Notes under the pieces: generated by a model
Databases searched by the model: none
What the model was told of the DNA's origin: nothing
What the model saw: only the letters and a program-made list of their open reading frames with translations
In this document: positions 12,491-23,287 of the stretch, piece by piece
Layout: each line of letters opens with the position of its first letter
Numbering within the stretch: position 1 is the first letter of the stretch
Translations under genes and position numbers: made by a program
Source of the DNA: Agapanthus africanus
Lineage: Eukaryota > Streptophyta > Magnoliopsida > Asparagales > Amaryllidaceae
Direction: 5' to 3'
Assembly: GCA_030015575.1 (NCBI GenBank)
Contig: JASDDO010000001.1
Span: 134,621,988 to 134,685,987 of the forward strand
Length of the DNA: 64,000 nt

Positions 12491-12530
12491 CTGACGACAT
12501 TCAAAGAAGAAAGAAATAGAATGTCGTCAG
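12491..12530. repeat. 12-bp perfect hairpin in LTR
   Basis: Arms CTGACGACATTC and GAATGTCGTCAG with a 16-nt purine-rich loop. The same hairpin is at 16004-16043 in the other LTR. Confidence 0.9.
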
Positions 12531-14928
12531 CGAACAGGTCGCTCGGTAAGTCCCAAAGATAAGAAGAGAACAGATAGAGAGAGAGTATATTGTATTATAT
12601 TATTATATTGTTGTAGTATTGTGTTAACGCCGTTGTTTGTAGCTTGGTATAGAAGGATGCCAGTGTATACGAGAGGGGTCTCAGTATGCCAGAGACCAGG
12701 GCAAATGGAAGTACAAGGCTCCGTTATACAACCCGGAACAACGGCAATTGGATTCATGTTAGGTGTCTTAATCTTACCGTCTCGTGCCACCTTTAACACC
12801 TTCCGTACCAATCTACCCCTTAAACCCCGCGATGTCTTGTTTGTATTGTTATCTTGTAAAATTGTATTGATTGTAAGATTGATTAACTGACTGACCGAAA
12901 CCATGATATCAGAAAACGGTTATAACCGTAGAGTCATGTAAATGGAATACTGGGAAACATGTAAAAGGAATATATATCCATGGTTCGGTTCAGTCAAGTT
13001 GTATAAACTGGTAATTGTATTCATGGATTCATGTGTTCATATTGAATTGGAATATTGAAGATTTATATGGTACTTGAATCATATTCAAGTCGGATTATGA
13101 TCAGACTCAAACCCGAGTCAGACCGTAGAAATGTAAATCGAAGTCCTATAATTGCTAGAGTCCTTAGGGTAATTTATAAAACTTGAGTGGGTTTTATGTA
13201 AAAATACTTTTGTATAGTTTTCAAAATACAACTCAAGTATTTAATTATCGTCTTTATGTACATACAACAATTTAATGATCAAGATAAATATGTATACATG
13301 TTCGAATAACATGAAATGAGTCAAGTATATTATTCGAGTAACTACCATAAACAATGTTGTAAAGAAATATTATGTACGACTAATTAATCAAGTTGAACGG
13401 ATGCGGAATATAAACAGAGATATGGCTCTAAACGTTTTGCATGCGTGAGTTCCAGTTTCACCTAAATACGACTACGGTTTGAGAGATATATCGGTTTTCG
13501 TATCATTGCGCAAAACAGATCAGAATCTGTTCAGCACCGTCAAATATTTTTAAAATACAGTTTGAGTTAATTTACATCGGTTTTCAGGTTATGAAAAGTA
13601 TTATAAAATTATAGGTATTTCGATGAACTTATCGAAAATACCAAGATTCACATGATTTGGATTTCTGAAGCTCTAGTTATGATCATTTTAATATCAGCGT
13701 TTAAAACAGAAATTCAGATTTCTGGACAGCAACTATATATTCTATTGCAAAGCCTATATCAGGTTGTTTCATGCATTCCTAAGTAATATATTATACAGAA
13801 AATTATAGTTCTATCAATGGTGCATCTACACATCTAAATTTTATCACAAACGGACATCGGGTGTTCGAGTTATGTCCAATTTAAAAACAGTGTGCGAATC
13901 GGAACAGATTCTGTCCAGATCCGTCACTTAATATTGTAACGCAGTTTTCTTTATCTTAGATGGGTTTTCAGTAAAACTATAAAACTAATAAAATATATAT
14001 CATTCGATGTAGATATCAAAAACACCTGATTTTGCTCAATTTGGATACCGGTATACCAAGTTATGTGTCCTAGAAGTTGACCGATAACTGAAGTTTTCTG
14101 TTTTACGATCAGTGAATAAATATGATGTAATTCCTAAACCGTTATGCGGATCGATCTAAAATTTTTACAGCGTGTACAAAATAATATATTCTATCATATG
14201 TAAATTTCATGAAATTTTCAGAGTTAAAAATTAATTTATAAAAATTATTTTAAAACTAAAGGTATTGATATGTCATATGTGAGAAATGAGAAAACCATGG
14301 TATTTATTCGTAACTTCATCATTTTTTTTTAATACAAATTTTAAATAAAGTGATTTAAAATAAAACAACAAACATGCAATCCTAATTGATCACTATGAAA
14401 TCTTAACATGTGAATTGAGAGTAATGAAAAAGACTTTACAAACTATACAAACTATATATGTGTGTATGTTTGTGTGTTCATTATTTATGTATGTATCCAT
14501 TTAATTAATTATTTAGGAACTATGATATGTTAAGGGAAGTTTTTCATGGCAATATAAAACAAGAGAAATATAAAGAGAAAAAGAAAGAGATGGAGGAAAG
14601 AAAGAGAGAAGGGACTTACATGCACAAGCCGGTATTGTCACCGGGCTTGTCTATCCGCCGATAGCCTCGCATTACTAGCGAGACCTTCTTGAAGACTTTT
14701 TCATGTTCTTCTTCTTGGACTCTAGGTGAAGAGGGAGAAGTGAGAGATAAAAAATGTGAGGAAGGAAAAGATAGAGGAGGACAAATAAAGATGGTGTAAT
14801 GGTGAATAATAATATATGCATTTAACATAAGAATTAAAAGAGAAATGAAAGGCCACCATTCATTTTGGAAATGAAAGGTCTCATTTGTAGGTTATGAGAA
14901 GAATAAAAAATGATAAAAAATAATTGCA

Positions 14929-14998
14929 AGAATGGGGATTTGAACATGTGACTTATGAAATAACAATGCAAGGGCTTAACCAATGAGCTATAAGGTTA
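14929..14998 (-). other. Degenerate tRNA-like sequence in LTR
   Basis: On the minus strand an A-box-like TAGCTCATTGGT is followed about 35 nt later by a B-box-like GTTCAAATCC, then a T-rich tract. A D-arm is mostly pairable, but the T-stem is not, so this is not a functional tRNA. It lies in the same strand sense as the element. The second copy is at 18442-18511. Confidence 0.55.
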
Positions 14999-15306
14999 TT
15001 CATGCACATATTTAATTAGAATTAAATATATGATGTTGCTTAAAAAGAAAATGGGCTTTTTAGATGGGCTGTAGAGAATAAGAATAATGGATTTGAGTTA
15101 AATATTTATGAAAGAAAAAATAAGAATGAGAAGTTAAAAACTTAAATATAAGAAAAAGAAATTGTATCTAGAAAAAAATACATAATAGATTGAGGAATAA
15201 AATAATAATAAATTTAATAGAAAAAGGAAAATACCAAGTACAAATAAATACGGTATATTATTGAAGAGAGATAATACAAATGTATAAAGAATTTAGGGTC
15301 ATTACA

Positions 15307-15673
15307 TTCTACCCTCCTTAAAAATAATTTCGTACTCGAAATTACTCAAGAAGGATGATGTAACAGAGTAAGGAAACATGATTAGGATGATGTCTTCTTC
15401 GAGCTCCGTCGATTGATACTCTAACCAATTGAGCTAATAAAGCTACAAGATACAAATAGAAAGGATGAATAAGAATTAAGGATTCCAAAGTGGAGAGATA
15501 GACTTCAAGGAAACCGAAGGTGGAATTCAAGATGGATTCAAGGAATATGTAATGTAAAGAATGTTTTCAGTTGCTGTTTCTTATGTTTTATATTGCTTAG
15601 GTTGATCACGCAGAACAGAACTGCATGATAGGGTTTCATACAGCTCTGATCTGCATGGGCCACCAGAAAAACC
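15307..15673 (-). mobile_element. 367-bp core of the young element
   Basis: Next to the 3' LTR, the minus strand reads TAAGGAGGGTAGAA, a normal polypurine tract, preceded by TTTCGAGTACGAAAT. At about 15405-15450 the minus strand has an A-box-like TAGCTCAATTGGTTAGAG without a B box. Next to the 5' LTR (15660-15673) I do not find the usual TGGTATCAGAGC primer site; a partial GCAGATCAGAGC lies about 20 nt in. No protein domain is present. Confidence 0.8.
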
Positions 15674-18600
15674 TGTCACGCCCCGCTTCCCAGTGTACGG
15701 CGAAGGGGACGCGACGAGGTCCGCTACGTATATACTCAGAAGTACATACGCTAAGCGTATCTAAGCAATATAAAATAAGTACACAAGAGACAAAATGTAA
15801 AAGAACAGCAACTTTTATTTATTAACATTCTTTGTACAATGCATGAAAGGAATACAACTGGAATAAAAGATGCCTAAACAGTGGCATAACAGGAAATGAA
15901 AGGTACAGAAAGAAAAAATGTACAACGAACTAAAGTGCAGGGTCTTCGGCAAACTGCTCCAAGTCTTCTTGCGATGGCTCGATCTCTGCCGGGTCCAAAC
16001 CACCTGACGACATTCAAAGAAGAAAGAAATAGAATGTCGTCAGCGAACAGGTCGCTCGGTAAGTCCCAAAGATAAGAAGAGAACAGATAGAGAGAGAGTA
16101 TATTGTATTATATTATTATATTGTTGTAGTATTGTGTTAACGCCGTTGTTTGTAGCTTGGTATAGAAGGATGCCAGTGTATACGAGAGGGGTCTCAGTAT
16201 GCCAGAGACCAGGGCAAATGGAAGTACAAGGCTCCGTTATACAACCCGGAACAACGGCAATTGGATTCATGTTAGGTGTCTTAATCTTACCGTCTCGTGC
16301 CACCTTTAACACCTTCCGTACCAATCTACCCCTTAAACCCCGCGATGTCTTGTTTGTATTGTTATCTTGTAAAATTGTATTGATTGTAAGATTGATTAAC
16401 TGACTGACCGAAACCATGATATCAGAAAACGGTTATAACCGTAGAGTCATGTAAATGGAATACTGGGAAACATGTAAAAGGAATATATATCCATGGTTCG
16501 GTTCAGTCAAGTTGTATAAACTGGTAATTGTATTCATGGATTCATGTGTTCATATTGAATTGGAATATTGAAGATTTATATGGTACTTGAATCATATTCA
16601 AGTCGGATTATAATCAGACTCAAACCCGAGTCAGACCGTAGAAATGTAAATCGAAGTCCTATAATTGCTAGGGTCCTTAGGGTAATTTATAAAACTTGAG
16701 GGGGTTTTATGTAAAAATACTTTTGTATAGTTTTCAAAATACAACTCAAGTATTTAATTATCGTCTTTATGTACATACAACAATTTAATGATCAAGATAA
16801 ATATGTATACATGTTCGAATAACATGAAATGAGTCAAGTATATTATTCGAGTAACTACCATAAACAATGTTGTAAAGAAATATTATGTACGACTAATTAA
16901 TCAAGTTGAACGGATGCGGAATATAAACAGAGATATGGCTCTAAACGTTTTGCATGCGTGAGTTCCAGTTTCACCTAAATACGACTACGGTTTGAGAGAT
17001 ATATCGGTTTTCGTATCATTGCGCAAAACAGATCAGAATCTGTTCAGCACCGTCAAATATTTTTAAAATACAGTTTGAGTTAATTTACATCGGTTTTCAG
17101 GTTATGAAAAGTATTATAAAATTATAGGTATTTCGATGAACTTATCGAAAACACCAAGATTCACATGATTTGGATTTCTGAAGCTCTAGTTATGATCATT
17201 TTAATATCAGCGTTTAAAACAGAAATTCAGATTTCTGGACAGCAACTATATATTCTATTGCAAAGCCTATATCAGGTTGTTTCATGCATTCCTAAGTAAT
17301 ATATTATACAGAAAATTATAGTTCTATCAATGGTGCATCTACACATCTAAATTTTATCACAAACGGACATCGGGTGTTCGAGTTATGTCCAATTTAAAAA
17401 CAGTGTGCGAATCGGAACAGATTCTGTCCAGATCCGTCACTTAATATTGTAACGCAGTTTTCTTTATCTTAGATGGGTTTTCAGTAAAACTATAAAACTA
17501 ATAAAATCTAGATCATTCGATGTAGATATCAAAAACACCTGATTTTGCTCAATTTGGATACCGGTATACCAAGTTATGTGTCCTAGAAGTTGACCGATAA
17601 CTGAAGTTTTCTGTTTTACGATCAGTGAATAAATACGATGTAATTCCTAAACCGTTATGCGGATCGATCTAAAATTTTTACAGCGTGTACAAAATAATAT
17701 ATTCTATCATATGTAAATTTCATGAAATTTTCAGAGTTAAAAATTAATTTATAAAAATTATTTTAAAACTAAAGGTATTGATATGTCATATGTGAGAAAT
17801 GAGAAAACCATGGTATTTATTCGTAACTTCATCATTTTTTTTTAATACAAATTTTAAATAAAGTGATTTAAAATAAAACAACAAACATGCAATCCTAATT
17901 GATCACTATGAAATCTTAACATGTGAATTGAGAGTAATGAAAAAGACTTTACAAACTATACAAACTATATATGTGTGTATGTTTGTGTGTTCATTATTTA
18001 TGTATGTATCCATTTAATTAATTATTTAGGAACTATGATATGTTAAGGGAAGTTTTTCATGGCAATATAAAACAAGAGAAATATAAAGAGAAAAAGAAAG
18101 AGATGGAGGAAAGAAAGAGAGAAGGAACTTAAATGCACAAGCCGGTATTGTCACCGGGCTTGTCTATCCGCCGATAGCCTCGCATTACTAGCGAGACCTT
18201 CTTGAAGACTTCTTCATGTTCTTCTTCTTGGACTCTAGGTGAAGAGGGAGAAGTGAGAGATAAAAAATGTGAGGAAGGAAAAGATAGAGGAGGACAAATA
18301 AAGATGGTGTAATGGTGAATAATAATATATGCATTTAACATAAGAATTAAAAGAGAAATGAAAGGCCACCATTCATTTTGGAAATGAAAGGTCTCATTTG
18401 TAGGTTATGAGAAGAATAAAAAATGATAAAAAATAATTGCAAGAATGGGGATTTGAACATGTGACTTATGAAATAACAATGCAAGGGCTTAACCAATGAG
18501 CTATAAGGTTATTCATGCACATATTTAATTAGAATTAAATATATGATGTTGCTTAAAAAGAAAATGGGCTTTTTAGATGGGCTGTAGAGAATAAGAATAA

Positions 18601-18819
18601 TGGATTTGAGTTAAATATTTATGAAAGGAAAAATAAGAATGAGAAGTTAAAAACTTAAATATAAGAAAAAGAAATTATATCTAGAAAAAAATACATAATA
18701 GATTGAGGAATAAAATAATAATAAATTTAATAGAAAAAGGAAAATACCAAGTACAAATAAATACGGTATATTATTGAAGAGAGATAATACAAATGTATAA
18801 AGAATTTAGGGTCATTACA
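15674..18819 (-). mobile_element. 5' LTR of the young element
   Basis: Same length as the 3' LTR (3146 bp), with scattered single-base differences, for example near 15920, 16612, 16671 and 17514. It repeats the hairpin (16004-16043) and the tRNA-like stretch (18442-18511). No gene. Confidence 0.92.
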
Positions 18820-19089
18820 AATGCAACGCATTTCTTTTACTAAAGGGCCAGGCCCAAATCAGAAAGGCCTAGCAGGCCAAATTAAATTGCAATGCAATAA
18901 AAAGGGCAGAGCCCAAACAAAATTGATGCTCCGCATCATTTATAAATGGGCAGAGCCCAAACAAAATAATGAATAATGCAATGCATTATTTTAAAAGGGG
19001 CAGAGCCCAAATAAAGGTCCAATAGAGACCAAGATTAATGCTATGCATTATTAAAAACGGGCCAAGCCCTAGCACAGGCCTAGTAGGCC
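18820..19089. repeat. Chain of 3-nt-loop inverted repeats
   Basis: A nearly unbroken series of perfect dyads with 3-nt centres: AATGC/GCATT, GGGC/GCCC (18845), GGCCT/AGGCC (18866), ATTGC/GCAAT (18886), GGGC/GCCC (18904), TGATGC/GCATCA (18924), GGGC/GCCC (18948), AATAATGC/GCATTATT (18972), GGGC/GCCC (18997), TAATGC/GCATTA (19036), GGGC/GCCC (19059) and GGCCT/AGGCC (19077). The 3' LTR copy (35454-35735) keeps most of them, with a few broken arms. Confidence 0.9.
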
Positions 19090-20325
19090 AAAAACAAATA
19101 AAAGTGTTGAACATATTCTCAACTGGACTTAGCTCAATCATGGCCGTAAGTCCTCAAACTAAATTGACTGAGCGCAACTGCTCTCTTAAATCAATTTACA
19201 TCCGGTTCGAGGGTACATCTCCGAACTCCTTTGACTCCTATCGTTGTAATTCTTCAACGACGTCAGAGAAGTGACGGGTCCCGACAACCACATATCAATA
19301 CGGACTGTGGGGTCCTTAAACCCATGGACTTAAGCGTTATTAAACCAAGATACGGACTGTGAGGTCCATAAACCCACGGACTTAAGCGCCCTTAAACTAA
19401 GATACGAACCGTGGGGTCCTTAAACCCGCGGACTTATGCGTCCTTAAACTAACGGACTAATGCGTCCTTAAACACACCCATATAGACTGTGGGGTCCTTA
19501 AACCCATGGACTTATGCGTCCTTAAACTACTAATGGACCGCAATGTCCCTAAACTACCTATGGACCACTACGTCCCTAAACTGGAACACTAGAACCCCCA
19601 AATGCTCTTTTGTCGGATCTAAACAATCCTGTTTAAGTTGATCTTAGCCGCAAACCTGGCTAACATATCCTTAAACATTCAAATAGACTATAAAACTCCA
19701 AATCAACTTTGGTTCGAGGGTACATCTCCGAACTCCTCTGACACCTGTCGTTGTAATCCCTTAATGACGTCAGAGAGGTGACGAGTCCCGATAGCCATAT
19801 ATTAAATGGATCACCACGTTAAGTTGATCTTAGTCTCAAACAGGACTAACGTATCCTTAACGAATGTTTAAATTGATCTTAGCCTCAACACGGCTAACGT
19901 ATCCTTAAACTAAAACACCAAACCCAAATCTAAGTAAATACGGAATTGGACTAATCCACGTCCTACGGGCGACGGCATCACTTAGTCTCCGTATACAATC
20001 CACGGGCAACCACAAACAAAACAAATACCCACGACACGAAGTGAAATTCTGGAGAAGGAGAAAATGGTTACCGCGATGCGGTAGCGTAATTAACTGCAGG
20101 GGCTTGCGCCTGCAGGGAAGAGCGTCCCCACAATCAAAAACCTCTCAAACGAGGGGGAATCTGACGAAGTCTGCTACATCAGCCGCATCCGTCTAAACCT
20201 CCGATACACGGTGCCATAAATCAACTTGGCATCTTCGGAGAGGTGGACGGATAAAACCACATAGCATCTGCCCTGAATCTCAGGCAAGACGTCCTCACGT
20301 CTCGGCCGCCGTTCGGAGGGGAACA
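18820..20325 (+). mobile_element. Tat 5' LTR, part 2
   Basis: Matches 35454-36959. It opens with a chain of triloop dyads (18820-19089), continues with a block of GGAC-N6-GTCC dyads (19303-19580) and TTAGCC/GGCTAA-type dyads (19640-19900), and ends GGGGAACA at 20325. The box GTATACAATCCACGGGC near 19990 recurs in the 3' region of the element. No gene is seen. Confidence 0.9.
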
Positions 20326-20350
20326 GATTCTGGCACGTCCGGTGGGACCT
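20326..20350 (+). other. Tat primer binding site region
   Basis: Directly after the LTR end comes GATTCTGGCACGTCCGG. Its position and its TGG-CACG...GGTGGGACC character fit a primer site, but I cannot assign the tRNA from sequence alone. Confidence 0.55.
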
Positions 20351-20476
20351 TTTCCTCTTTCCACTCCACACTTCGTGTGTCGTATTCATGAACGAATCGC
20401 GGTTTGTTAATGGTTGACTTCGGATTTTAAGTTACTAAGATTTGGTCTTTTGCCTGGCGCAGAAAATCAAGCATCG

Positions 20477-21787
20477 ATGGCCTCTACCTGTTCGAAGTGC
20501 TCCAACTGCAGCTGCAGCTCGTGTTCGGTCTCAACTGGAGGCATAACCTACGGGCCCCAAGCGGCCTCTTTGCTCACCATGCCCGTAGAGCAGATTACTC
20601 AAGCCACCACAGGGTTGTTTTTCGGAACTATGCTTCCACCAACAAGCTTCAGCACCCCCGTGCCCATATAAGAAGCTCTTAAGAAGTCGGTCTTCGATCG
20701 ACTTTCAGTTACTGTGGCCCCTCTCAATGGGTCGCCCAACACCAGTGCCTCGGTCTTCTCCAGACTGGGCCAAAACTCCTGCGGGCCCATGATGAAGCTT
20801 GCAGTCCCAGAAAAGGTTATCCCAAAAAGAGTAGCCAAACCTGCTCTTGAAGCCGTCAAGGCGGCTTCTCCTACTAAGAGATCGGTCTTTACAAGATTGA
20901 CCATCCTAACTCCCACTCCTGCTCTTGCTGCTCAAAAGACATCAGTCTTCAATAGGCTGACGCCGGCAACAGCCCCACACCTGAACAGGGGGCAAGAAGA
21001 AGCTGTTTCTGTCTCTGAACCAATACCGACGACTCGTCGCGCCCGACGACGCCACTGGCGTCGGATAAAGAAGACTGGGGGCAACTCCCCTTCTGGGATA
21101 ACTACGCCGGCTCCGACGGTGGAAGTTAACACTGCTGTTCCAACCGGGAACAGCTTTGAGCTGTTGAACAGGGTACGCAGAAACTCGCCAACTGCGGTCC
21201 TTAAAAGAACTCCTCCACCGGTAGAGACCGCCATGGAAGCAGAAAAGCCGGAGCAGTCTCCTCAATCGCTGTCCTCCAGGATTTACAAGACATGGCGACG
21301 AGTCCGAGAATTTGTGCTTGATCCTGATTTCTCTCGCCGACACAAGAAGTTGAAAAGTCGGCAAGAAGAAAATTCCCCGATCAAGCAGCGGAAGGTAACG
21401 ACCACTTGGGTGCCCAAACCAACGGCTCCCTCAACTTCAACGGCCCATAAGAGAAGAAGGCCGGAGAAAGTCCTCACGCCGACGGTAAATATTAAAGGTG
21501 GTGAACCTAAACGCCCTAAGTCTGGGGGCATAATAGTTCATACAGTATACATGGCATCGGGAAAGGAGGACAGCCGTGAATCCACAGGTCATAGATCGCT
21601 TACACGGTCAATGACCAAAGCTCAGGAGCAACAGCAAAAGCTCCAAGAGATAATGAACGCGATAGCCGCACTCACTGGGCCAAAAGAAAGCCCTGAAGCG
21701 TCCTCGGATGAATGCCAAGAGCAAGAAACTGACGTTGAATTCCTTCGTCGGGTATTAGAGAAGAAGGATAAAGAGGCTGCTGAATAA
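20477..21787 (+). pseudogene. gag: Tat gag N-terminal region with SVFxRL repeats
   Basis: The frame starts at ATG 20477 (MASTCSKCSNCSC, a cysteine-rich head). It meets TAA at 20669-20671, continues in the same frame, and meets another TAA at 21785-21787. After the first stop the motif SVF-x-RL occurs four times (about 20690, 20752, 20882, 20942), followed by a strongly basic stretch (RRARRRHWRRIKK) and a second basic region with WRRVREF. It lies directly upstream of the capsid-like domain in the same frame, so the two were probably one protein. Tat/Ogre elements are known to carry extra sequence ahead of gag; the role of these repeats is unknown to me. The first stop is compatible with a C-to-T change in a Gln codon. 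Confidence 0.7.
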
Positions 21788-23287
21788 GCAGCCAACATAA
21801 AGCGAATGGCCCTCCTGTTCCAGGACATGGTGGGAATGATGATTCAACAAGATCCTCCTGCCGAAGATCCTCCGATCATCCTTGAAGACGACGGGGGAGA
21901 AACGTCAAATCCTCCACCAGTTCTGTCAACAGCTAAGGAGGAGACAATCTCCAAAGCTGACTTGGACGACTATATAGCTCAGCAGATCCAGGTTCATCAT
22001 GCGGCCAAAGCAGCCGGTCAGGTCATGAAAACAGGACGACCATATCCGAGCTGGTACAACCAGATCAAGTACCCGTCGGGCTACACAATTCCCAAGTTCC
22101 ATGTCTATAAGGGGACAGGCAATCCCCACCAGCATGTTACCCAATTAAGGGCACTCTGCGGCAACACTGGCGGCGATGATAAATTGTTGCTTCGCCAGTT
22201 CGTTGGAAGCTTATCAGATACAGCGTTCGAGTGGTACTCTGAGCTCCCAAACGACTCTATCAAGACCTTCACGGAGATGGAGCTACTGTTTACCCAGCGT
22301 TTTGCAAGCGCCAGCGAACGCACCCCGATGACGGCACTGATTAACGCCAGGGTGAAGCCGGGCGAAACATGGGTCCAATACGCTATAAGGTGGCGGAACT
22401 TATGGTCAAAATGCGAGCAACGCATTGAAGAAGCTCCTGCAGTGGGTATGTTTGTGGGAACCCTGGACCCACAAGCAACTATCTCGCAATTTATGATGTT
22501 CTTCAAGCCGACTACCTTCCAGGCCCTGATCGACAAACTAGCGCAAATGGATCAGATGGGCCATAGACCTCCTCTTCCAAAGCCGGACTCCCGAAATGAA
22601 AAAGGGAAGGGGAAAGCGATCATTGTCGCTAATGCTCAACAACAGCCGAGCAACTCGAAACCAGTCGTTCAGCAAAATAATATGCGTCCACGCGTACCCC
22701 TTGAAGAGAGGCTAGGACGTCCTTACTCATTTCCTCGAGATAAAACGAGAAGATTATTCGAGCTGGCATTGCGTAACCGACTCATAAATCTGCCGGATCC
22801 AAGACGCCCGTCGCAGCCAAATGATGTTAACGATCCCAACTACTGTCCCTATCATCGAGTACTGGGTAATCCAATTGAAGATTGCTGCGTCTTCAAAAAT
22901 TGGCTTGAAGACCAGTACCAACAGGGCAAGTTCGCGTTATCTGACAAATGGAAGGTGAATCCCCCACAGCCCCACACCTCTAAGAGGATGAATACACCGG
23001 GGGCAACATGCTCTGTCGTTGAAGAAGCTCCTTGGAAGGTTGTATTATCCTCCAAGACAAAGAGGATGCTAAACGATCTTCAAACATGCCCAGCGATTAG
23101 GTGGAAGAACCCGTTAGAACCTCAAATCGTTGAAGGAATGTTGAAGCCGCGTCCGACTCAAATGATCAATGGAGGGGGCCCAAGCATTCACAACCAGCCG
23201 TCGAAATCGAAATCTTCAAAGAAGAAGAAAAAGAAATCAAAGAAGCCTGTGAAGCCTGGCGACAAGCGCACGGACATGCAAAAATAA
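21788..23287 (+). pseudogene. gag: Tat gag (retrotransposon capsid domain)
   Basis: Same frame as the preceding stretch, with a methionine at 21806. Residues about 75-235 form a Retrotrans_gag-type domain: IPKFHVYKGTGNPHQHV, then FVGSLSDTAFEWY...LPNDSI, FTEMELLFTQRF, and PGETWVQYAIRWR. Near 22717-22975 a module begins with YSFPRDKT and contains the zinc-knuckle-like NYCPYHRVLGNPIEDC. The C-terminus is lysine-rich. The frame stops at TAA 23285-23287 but continues in phase after it. Capsid proteins of this type package element RNA in cytoplasmic particles. The module reappears at 25911-26164. Confidence 0.85.

Larger units (their letters stand above)
12161..15306 (-). mobile_element. 3' LTR of the young element
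   Basis: The plus strand runs TGTCACGCCCCG...GGTCATTACA. It contains a 12-bp hairpin (12491-12530) and a tRNA-like stretch (14929-14998). A 125-codon frame on the minus strand (12527-12904) is conserved in both LTRs, but the LTRs are nearly identical anyway and the protein has no recognisable domain. Confidence 0.92.
12161..18819 (-). mobile_element. Young non-autonomous gypsy element, giant LTRs and tiny core
   Basis: Two LTRs of exactly 3146 bp surround a 367-bp core, flanked by perfect duplications AATGC at 12156-12160 and 18820-18824. The empty target is preserved in the 3' Tat LTR at 35454-35466. On the minus strand each LTR runs TGTAATGACCC...GGGGCGTGACA, and the polypurine tract next to 15306 sets the orientation. 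By eye the LTRs differ at about 15 positions (roughly 0.5%) with no length change, so insertion was recent. There is no gag or pol, so it must have been moved by another element or lost its core after insertion. Confidence 0.92.

Noticed and set aside
12527..12904. 125-codon minus-strand frame identical in two places (also 16040-16417)
   Set aside because: It lies inside two LTRs that are about 99.5% identical, so conservation says nothing about selection. No recognisable domain, and an opposite frame is open too.
14929..14998. Functional tRNA gene
   Set aside because: Boxes are present but the T-stem does not pair and the anticodon arm is poor.
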